From CAZQVN01 sp964596775 (GTDB lineage: Bacteria > Eisenbacteria > RBG-16-71-46 > JABDJR01 > JAWXBZ01), in contig CAZQVN010000018.1 of assembly GCA_964596775.1 (NCBI GenBank), positions 3,626-67,625 of the forward strand: a DNA stretch of 64,000 nucleotides. The letters are read 5' to 3'. Made by a program: the position numbers and the translations under genes. Under the pieces are notes generated by a model. The model was not told the DNA's origin. It saw nothing but the letters and a program-made list of their open reading frames with translations, and did no database searches. How positions within the stretch are numbered: the first letter of the stretch is position 1; the number at the start of each line of letters is the position of its first letter. Below, piece after piece: positions 59,602 to 64,000 of the stretch.

Positions 59602-59679
59602 AACGATTCCGGACCGGCTCGGTCATGATCCCGAGGCACCGGCTCATTCCGAGCCGGACGGGACCGCCTGGAGGACGAC

Positions 59680-60123
59680 ATGACCCGGTACCTGAGCCGA
59701 GGAAGCCAGTACGCAGTGCAGGCCATGGTTCATCTGGCCGCATTCCCGGAGAAAACGATCGTCCGCCAGAGTGACGTATCCGAAGCGACCGGTGTTCCGC
59801 TGCCGTACCTCTCGAAGATCCTGGCCGGGCTGGCCCGGGCCGGGCTCGTCGTGGCTCGCCGGGGGCCGACGGGCGGAGTCCGGATCGCCCGACATCCGGC
59901 CACCATCACCGTGGGGGATATCCTCCGGGCCGTCGACGGAACGACGCACGACACCGGCTGCCTGCTCGGTCACGGCGAGTGCAACGAGGAGAACCCGTGC
60001 GCCCTGCACGGCTCCTGGGTTTCGATCCGGCGCCGGATCGAAATGGAAATCCACGGCCGGACCCTGGCGGAGCTTCAGGATCGTGCCTGGACAGCCGGCG
60101 TGGCGGGGCGGAATCGGGCCTGA
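59680..60123 (+). CDS. Rrf2-family Fe-S transcriptional regulator
   Basis: A 147-aa regulator with an N-terminal winged helix (SRGSQYAVQAMVHLAAF, VPLPYLSKILAGLARAGLVVARRGPTGGVRIA). A three-cysteine motif, C-x6-C-x5-C (CLLGHGECNEENPC at about 93-106), matches the cluster ligands of NsrR/IscR-like proteins (C-x5-7-C-x5-C). It probably senses NO, oxygen or iron-sulfur status. GGAGG 5-7 nt before ATG 59680. It follows the MacAB genes; its own transcript is followed directly by a repeat element. Confidence 0.87.
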   Translation: MTRYLSRGSQYAVQAMVHLAAFPEKTIVRQSDVSEATGVPLPYLSKILAGLARAGLVVARRGPTGGVRIARHPATITVGDILRAVDGTTHDTGCLLGHGECNEENPCALHGSWVSIRRRIEMEIHGRTLAELQDRAWTAGVAGRNRA

Positions 60124-60300
60124 TTTTCGCCTTTCGGCTCCCGTGCTTGACGGGTTCCGGTGGTCCGTTCCCCTCCTCGGGGGACGCTCCGTCTCGGCAT
60201 CCCTGCCTCGACTCCGCTCGGCGCTCCGCACGGCTCCGCCATCCTGGCTCCGCCGGCTCCGCGACGCCCCCTCGGAAGGGAACGAACCACCGGAACCCCT
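60124..60300 (+). repeat. Intergenic repeat element, copy 1 (large imperfect hairpin)
   Basis: It begins at the base after the Rrf2 stop. A 73-bp core (60151-60223) recurs with one mismatch at 63922-63994. The ends form a hairpin: 60152-60172 pairs with 60278-60298 at 20 of 21 positions. GGCTCCGCC is repeated inside. The remaining gap to 60465 shows no clear feature beyond the ribosome-binding site of the sigma-factor gene. Confidence 0.85.
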
Positions 60301-60465
60301 GACGCGGCCTTGCTTTGGGGGGGAAGGGCATCACGGTGTTGCTGAATTGGAGGTCCGCGTCCGTTCCTGAGGCCGAGGTGTTTTTTGCGGTTTCCTTTCT
60401 CTGATGCAACACTCCCGGGGTGGGCTCTGTCCCATGATTGAGACCAGGATCTCCGGGGGGGCGGG

Positions 60466-61020
60466 TTGGACGAGAATGCACTGATCGAACAGGTGATCGC
60501 CGGGGTGCCCGGTGCCGAGCGGATGCTGTACGACACCCATGTGGACCGGGTGTACGGGCTGGCCTGGCGGATGACCGGCGACGCCCACCTGGCCGAGGAC
60601 CTGACTCAGGAGGCGTTTCTCCGCATCTTTGCGGCCCTCGACGGGTTCGAGGGGCGCTCCTCGCTGGGAACCTGGATTCATGCGGTGGCCGTGTCGGTGA
60701 TCATCAACGGGCTGCGGAAGGTCAAGCGCTACCGGAACGCGATCGACATCCGCGAGGACTTCGGCGGGATCGAGCCTTCCGTGAAACCGGACGACCCTGG
60801 GCTGCGCCGGGTGATGCGCAGGCGGATCGAGGCGCTGCCGGACATTCTCAGGATGGCGCTGATCCTTCACGAGGTCGAGGGGTACCGGCATGACGAGATC
60901 GCGGAAATGCTGTCCATACCGGAGGGAACATCGCGGGCGCGCCTGTCGCGGGCGCGGGCGATCCTCCGCGACGGGCTGGAGAGCGTGCACGGCGCGCGCA
61001 ACGAAGAGGAGTTCGGATGA
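60466..61020 (+). CDS. ECF-family RNA polymerase sigma factor
   Basis: A 184-aa ECF sigma factor: sigma2 (LYDTHVDRVYGLAWRMTGDAHLAEDLTQEAFLRIFAALDGFEG, in part) and sigma4 with helix-turn-helix (LPDILRMALILHEVEGYRHDEIAEMLSIPEGTSRARLSRARAILR, in part). The start is TTG 60466 behind a G-rich ribosome-binding stretch. It overlaps the anti-sigma gene by 4 bp (ATGA). Confidence 0.92.
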   Translation: MDENALIEQVIAGVPGAERMLYDTHVDRVYGLAWRMTGDAHLAEDLTQEAFLRIFAALDGFEGRSSLGTWIHAVAVSVIINGLRKVKRYRNAIDIREDFGGIEPSVKPDDPGLRRVMRRRIEALPDILRMALILHEVEGYRHDEIAEMLSIPEGTSRARLSRARAILRDGLESVHGARNEEEFG

Positions 61021-61679
61021 CTGAAGAGCCGCTGGACCCGGTCCTCAGGGAGGCGCTCGAAGAGTGGACGCCGCCCCCGACCCCGCGCGAAGCGATCTGG
61101 CGGGGGATTGCTGAGCGGCGTGCGGCCGCGGGGGGGCTCCGGTCCGGTCACCTGCGGACGGATGAGGCGCGCTCCCACGACCGGCACGTATCGGGGACGG
61201 CCCGTCCGGGTGTTCCCCGTCGCCGGGCCTGGCGCCTGCTGCCGCTGGCCGCGGCCGCGGCCCTTCTGCTGACGGGAGTCTGGCTCGGTCGCTGGTCCGC
61301 GCCGCACTCTGCGCCGGAACCGAATCCGGCCCCGGTCGCCGCGACCGCCTCGCCGAAGCCCGATGTGGCGTACCGGCTCGCCGCGGCGGGGTATCTGGGG
61401 CGGACGGAAACGCTGCTGACCCGCTTCCGCGCGGACAAGGCAAACGATGCCGATCTCGCCCCGCGGGCGCGCGAACTCGTCGGCGAACTCCGGCTCTTCC
61501 TGGACTCGCCGGCGGCGCGGGATCCCGAGCTCAGGCGGTTGCTGCTCGATCTGGAAGTCCTGCTGGTGCGCATCGTGCACGCCGGCGACCTGGCCGGGGA
61601 ACGCGGCGACATCACCCGGAGCCTCGAAGAGCGCTCCATCATGATGCGGATACGGAACCGGCTGCCGGCCGGGATATAG
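61017..61679 (+). CDS. Single-span membrane protein, probable anti-sigma factor
   Basis: A 220-aa protein with a charged N-terminal cytosolic part (about 1-70, PREAIWRGIAERRAA), one membrane segment (about 75-92, LLPLAAAAALLLTGVWLG) and a periplasmic helical C-terminus (about 110-220). The position directly after an ECF sigma gene, 4-bp overlap and topology fit an anti-sigma factor. No zinc (HxxxCxxC) motif is seen. The overall fit is good but the family is not recognised. Confidence 0.65.
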   Translation: MTEEPLDPVLREALEEWTPPPTPREAIWRGIAERRAAAGGLRSGHLRTDEARSHDRHVSGTARPGVPRRRAWRLLPLAAAAALLLTGVWLGRWSAPHSAPEPNPAPVAATASPKPDVAYRLAAAGYLGRTETLLTRFRADKANDADLAPRARELVGELRLFLDSPAARDPELRRLLLDLEVLLVRIVHAGDLAGERGDITRSLEERSIMMRIRNRLPAGI

Positions 61680-61825
61680 CCCGGCGCGGCGGGACGGTGG
61701 TTTCTACCGGGCGGCCCCGGGATCGGGGACGGACGGTGCGCAAGGTTTCAGGATGCCTCCGAGATCGGGAGGTCGGTACATGGTTCAGGACAACCTCCGG
61801 AATCGGGGGTGGAGGGAGGTCGATC

Positions 61826-63145
61826 GTGACGAGGGGATGGAAGGGGATCGTGCCGCGGGTCGCGGCGATGATCGTTGTAATCACCGGGATCGCATTTGCC
61901 GCGGATCCCGCCGCGGACCTGTACGGCAAGGCCCAGAAGAGCCTGGACCGCGGTGCGTACCGGGAGGCGGCGGACGCCTTCAGGAAGGTGGCCGCCGAGT
62001 ATCCGAAGTCCCGGCATGCCGGGAACGCTCTCTATTTCCAGGCCTTCGCGCTCTATCGCGTCGGCGATGCCGCGTCGCTCCGTGACGCGGCGCGGGCGCT
62101 CGAAATCCAGCGGAAGAACTACTCCGACGCATCGACCGGAGGCGACGCGTCCGCCCTGCTCGTGCGCATCGATCGCGCCCGGGCCGAACAGGGGGACGAG
62201 GAGGCGGCCCGTCGTCTGGAAACCCGGGCCCGCGACCTGTCCGGGAAGGACGACAGGGACCGGAAGGGCGCCGACTTCGAAATGCAGGCCGAGGCGCTCA
62301 ATGCCCTGATGCAGATCGAGCCGAAGCGGGCGCTGCCCCTTCTTCGGAAAGTCCTCGCGAAGCGCACGCCGGAGTCCGTGGAACTCCGCCGCCGCGCCGT
62401 CTTCATCGTCTCGCAGCTCGACGACCCGGAGGCGCTCCCGATTCTCAAGGAGGCGCTCGAGGGGGATCCGGATCCGGAAGTCCGCGAGCAGGCCGTGTTC
62501 TGGCTGTCGCAGATCGACGGCGAGGAGTCGCTCGATATCCTGCTCGGCGTGTTCAAGTCGCAGGGCCGCCCGGAACTCCAGGAGAAGGCGATCTTCGCGC
62601 TCTCGCAGCACGGGAGCCGGAAAGCCGGAGAGGCGCTCCGGAACGCGGCACTCGACGCGTCGCTGCCGGTTTCCGTGCGGGAGCAGGCCATCTTCTGGCT
62701 CGGCCAGCGCGACGACAACGGGGATACCCGGTTTCTCCTCGATCTCTATCCGAAGCTGACGCACCAGGAGCTCAGGGAAAAGGTGATCTTCTCGATCGCC
62801 CAGGCCGGAACGCCGGAGGGAAAGGCGTGGCTGTTGGGCATCGTCCGGAACCCGGCGGAGGGGATCGAGGTGCGGAAGAAGGCGCTGTTCTGGGCCGGGC
62901 AGGAGGGTTACCTGAGCCGCGCCGATCTCGATGCGCTGTGGTCGTCGGATGCCGATCCGGAACTCAAGGACCAGATCATCTTCGTCCTGTCGCAGCAGGA
63001 CGACGAAGCGGCCATCGACAAGCTGATCCAGATCGCGAAGACGGAAAAGAATCGCGACCTGCGGCGGAAGGCGGTGTTCTGGCTCGGTCAGTCCGACGAC
63101 GATCGCGCCCTGAAGTTTCTCGAGCAGCTCATCACCAATGAATAG
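61826..63145 (+). CDS. Exported TPR/HEAT-repeat protein of an ECF-sigma operon
   Basis: A 439-aa protein with a signal peptide (about 1-24, ending AFA). One TPR-like unit (about 28-110, LYGKAQKSLDRGAYREAADAFRKVAAEYP, in part) precedes eight HEAT-type repeats (about 184-435), each with a stereotyped helix [RK]xxx[VIL]FxxxxQ: AVFIVSQ, AVFWLSQ, AIFALSQ, AIFWLGQ, VIFSIAQ, ALFWAGQ, IIFVLSQ, AVFWLGQ. HEAT arrays bind proteins; the partner is unknown. GTG 61826 has GGGAGG 6 nt upstream. It overlaps the next HEAT gene by 8 bp. Confidence 0.78.
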   Translation: MTRGWKGIVPRVAAMIVVITGIAFAADPAADLYGKAQKSLDRGAYREAADAFRKVAAEYPKSRHAGNALYFQAFALYRVGDAASLRDAARALEIQRKNYSDASTGGDASALLVRIDRARAEQGDEEAARRLETRARDLSGKDDRDRKGADFEMQAEALNALMQIEPKRALPLLRKVLAKRTPESVELRRRAVFIVSQLDDPEALPILKEALEGDPDPEVREQAVFWLSQIDGEESLDILLGVFKSQGRPELQEKAIFALSQHGSRKAGEALRNAALDASLPVSVREQAIFWLGQRDDNGDTRFLLDLYPKLTHQELREKVIFSIAQAGTPEGKAWLLGIVRNPAEGIEVRKKALFWAGQEGYLSRADLDALWSSDADPELKDQIIFVLSQQDDEAAIDKLIQIAKTEKNRDLRRKAVFWLGQSDDDRALKFLEQLITNE

Positions 63146-63893
63146 GGCGATTCTGGCGGCGGCGCTGCTCCTGGCTCCGGTCACCACCTCCGCGGTCGCG
63201 GGCCCGTTGTCCGGTGACGTGCGCGCGATCCGCGACGGAAAGGGCGCGTTCACGTTCGACGCCCGGCCGGATGTCTGGGGCGATGGGCACGGGATCTTCG
63301 TCGAGGGGAACAGCGGTCGCCGGAACCGGCCGCATCTCGAAAACGGCCCGATCCGCGTGCTTCTCGAGGTCCGGGGTGGGCGGGTCACCGATCTCGACGC
63401 GTCGGTGGGAGGACGGCCGGAGTGGACCCGGGGCGCCGTCGACCTCGGTCACCGGGCGGTGCCCGAGGCGGTGGAGTTCCTGCTCGACCTCGCCGCCACC
63501 GGGGACGGCCGGGTGGCGGAGGAGGTGATCGCGCCCGCCGCGCTCGGTCGCGATGCCGTGACGTGGCCGCGGATGCTCGAAATCGCGCGGATGGACGGTC
63601 GCCCGCGTGACGTGCGGAAGGCGGCGGTGTTCTGGCTCGGGCAGGCCGCCGGCGACAGGGTGGCCGGCGAACTCGAGCGGTTCATCGAAACGGACGGCGA
63701 GGATCTCGAGGTCCGCGAGCATGCGGTCTTTGCCGTGTCGCAGCGCGACCCCGACGAGGCGTTTCCGATCCTGATGCGGGTCATCCGATCGAACGGTCAT
63801 CCGGAACTCCGCCGGAAGGCGCTGTTCTGGCTGTCGGAGCTGGACGATCCGCGGGTGATCGGGGTGCTGGAGGAGATTCTTACGGGGCGCTGA
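63138..63893 (+). CDS. Exported HEAT-repeat protein, partner of the preceding one
   Basis: A 251-aa protein with a signal peptide (about 1-21, ending SAVAG) and an N-terminal beta-rich domain (about 25-95). Three HEAT repeats of the same signature follow (VRKAAVFWLGQ, VREHAVFAVSQ, LRRKALFWLSE, about 150-245). It shares its repeat type with the upstream gene and overlaps it by 8 bp, suggesting that the two act together in the envelope stress response governed by the ECF sigma factor. The partner is unknown. Confidence 0.75.
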   Translation: MNRAILAAALLLAPVTTSAVAGPLSGDVRAIRDGKGAFTFDARPDVWGDGHGIFVEGNSGRRNRPHLENGPIRVLLEVRGGRVTDLDASVGGRPEWTRGAVDLGHRAVPEAVEFLLDLAATGDGRVAEEVIAPAALGRDAVTWPRMLEIARMDGRPRDVRKAAVFWLGQAAGDRVAGELERFIETDGEDLEVREHAVFAVSQRDPDEAFPILMRVIRSNGHPELRRKALFWLSELDDPRVIGVLEEILTGR

Positions 63894-64000
63894 CTTTTCG
63901 CTTATCGGCACACGTGCTGGCCGGGTTCCGGTGGTCCATTCCCCTCCTCGGGGGACGCTCCGTCTCGGCATCCCTGCCTCGACTCCGCTCGGCGTTTCGC
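63894..64000 (+). repeat. Intergenic repeat element, copy 2 (cut by window end)
   Basis: It starts right after the stop codon of the second HEAT gene. The core 63922-63994 equals copy 1 with one mismatch; the flank before it is also similar. The right arm of the hairpin lies beyond the window. Confidence 0.85.

Noticed and set aside
1..64000. CRISPR arrays, tRNA or rRNA genes, insertion-sequence transposases, prophage genes
   Set aside because: None seen. The repeats found are two-copy or in-gene arrays, not evenly spaced CRISPR repeats; no cloverleaf or rRNA-like stretch and no transposase motif were recognised.

Overview
This is 64 kb of a high-GC chromosome from a motile, diderm (outer-membrane) bacterium. 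The evidence for an outer membrane is flagellar L- and P-ring genes and a tripartite metal efflux system with an outer-membrane channel. Sigma-54 control is prominent: three NtrC-type activators, two canonical -24/-12 promoters and several paired kinases. The mix of FliW/CsrA, FlaG, an MglA-type GTPase, FlgJ with a lytic-transglycosylase domain and HEAT-repeat ECF operons fits a deep-branching lineage (Deltaproteobacteria-like, Gemmatimonadota or an FCB-related candidate phylum). The sequence alone does not fix the phylum. No tRNA, rRNA, CRISPR array, transposase or phage gene was recognised.

Layout. 0-10 kb: 3' end of recG, a zinc-ribbon protein, a minus-strand lipoprotein and XRE-cupin regulator, a minus-strand operon of a 56-aa Cys-rich protein, a membrane PAS kinase and an NtrC-type regulator, then an MglA-like GTPase with a long tail, a TPR protein and uppP. 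10-17 kb: a PDZ/multi-TM/SpoIIE phosphatase divergent from a GT39-like membrane glycosyltransferase, a degenerate receiver-like protein and an SLC13/TrkA-C transporter. 17.3-34.2 kb: one probable flagellar operon, flgF-flgG-flgA-flgH-flgI-flgJ-flgN-flgK-flgL-fliW-csrA, running into two very large multi-domain glycosyltransferases. It starts at a sigma-54 promoter with a perfect 26-bp palindrome about 115 bp upstream of the predicted start site. 34.4-39.8 kb: an orphan kinase, then flagellin, fliS, fliD, flaG and a small FliT-like gene. 39.9-42.1 kb: a ModA-like binding protein and a CPA-type antiporter (minus strand). 42.3-49.7 kb: two kinase/sigma-54 regulator pairs, one behind a lipoprotein-bearing operon with a sigma-70 promoter, the other behind a TPR gene with a perfect sigma-54 promoter. 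49.7-59.6 kb: a Cus-type heavy-metal RND operon divergent from a MacAB-type ABC exporter. 59.7-64 kb: an Rrf2 Fe-S regulator and an ECF sigma / anti-sigma / HEAT-repeat operon, each followed directly after the stop codon by a copy of the same intergenic repeat.

How the genes fit together. The window holds much of a flagellar programme: rod, rings, hook-filament junction, cap, filament, chaperones, the FliW-CsrA switch and probable glycosylation enzymes. FlrB/FlrC-like regulators (47.4-49.7 kb) could drive the sigma-54 promoters. The flagellin leader carries a hairpin with GGA in its loop plus a GGA in the ribosome-binding site, as expected for a CsrA target. The most interesting unexplained items are the stop-codon-adjacent repeat family, the giant glycosyltransferase fusion, the VFWLGQ-type HEAT operon, the tailed MglA GTPase, the antiporter lacking its ND motif, and two tiny proteins with strong ribosome-binding sites.
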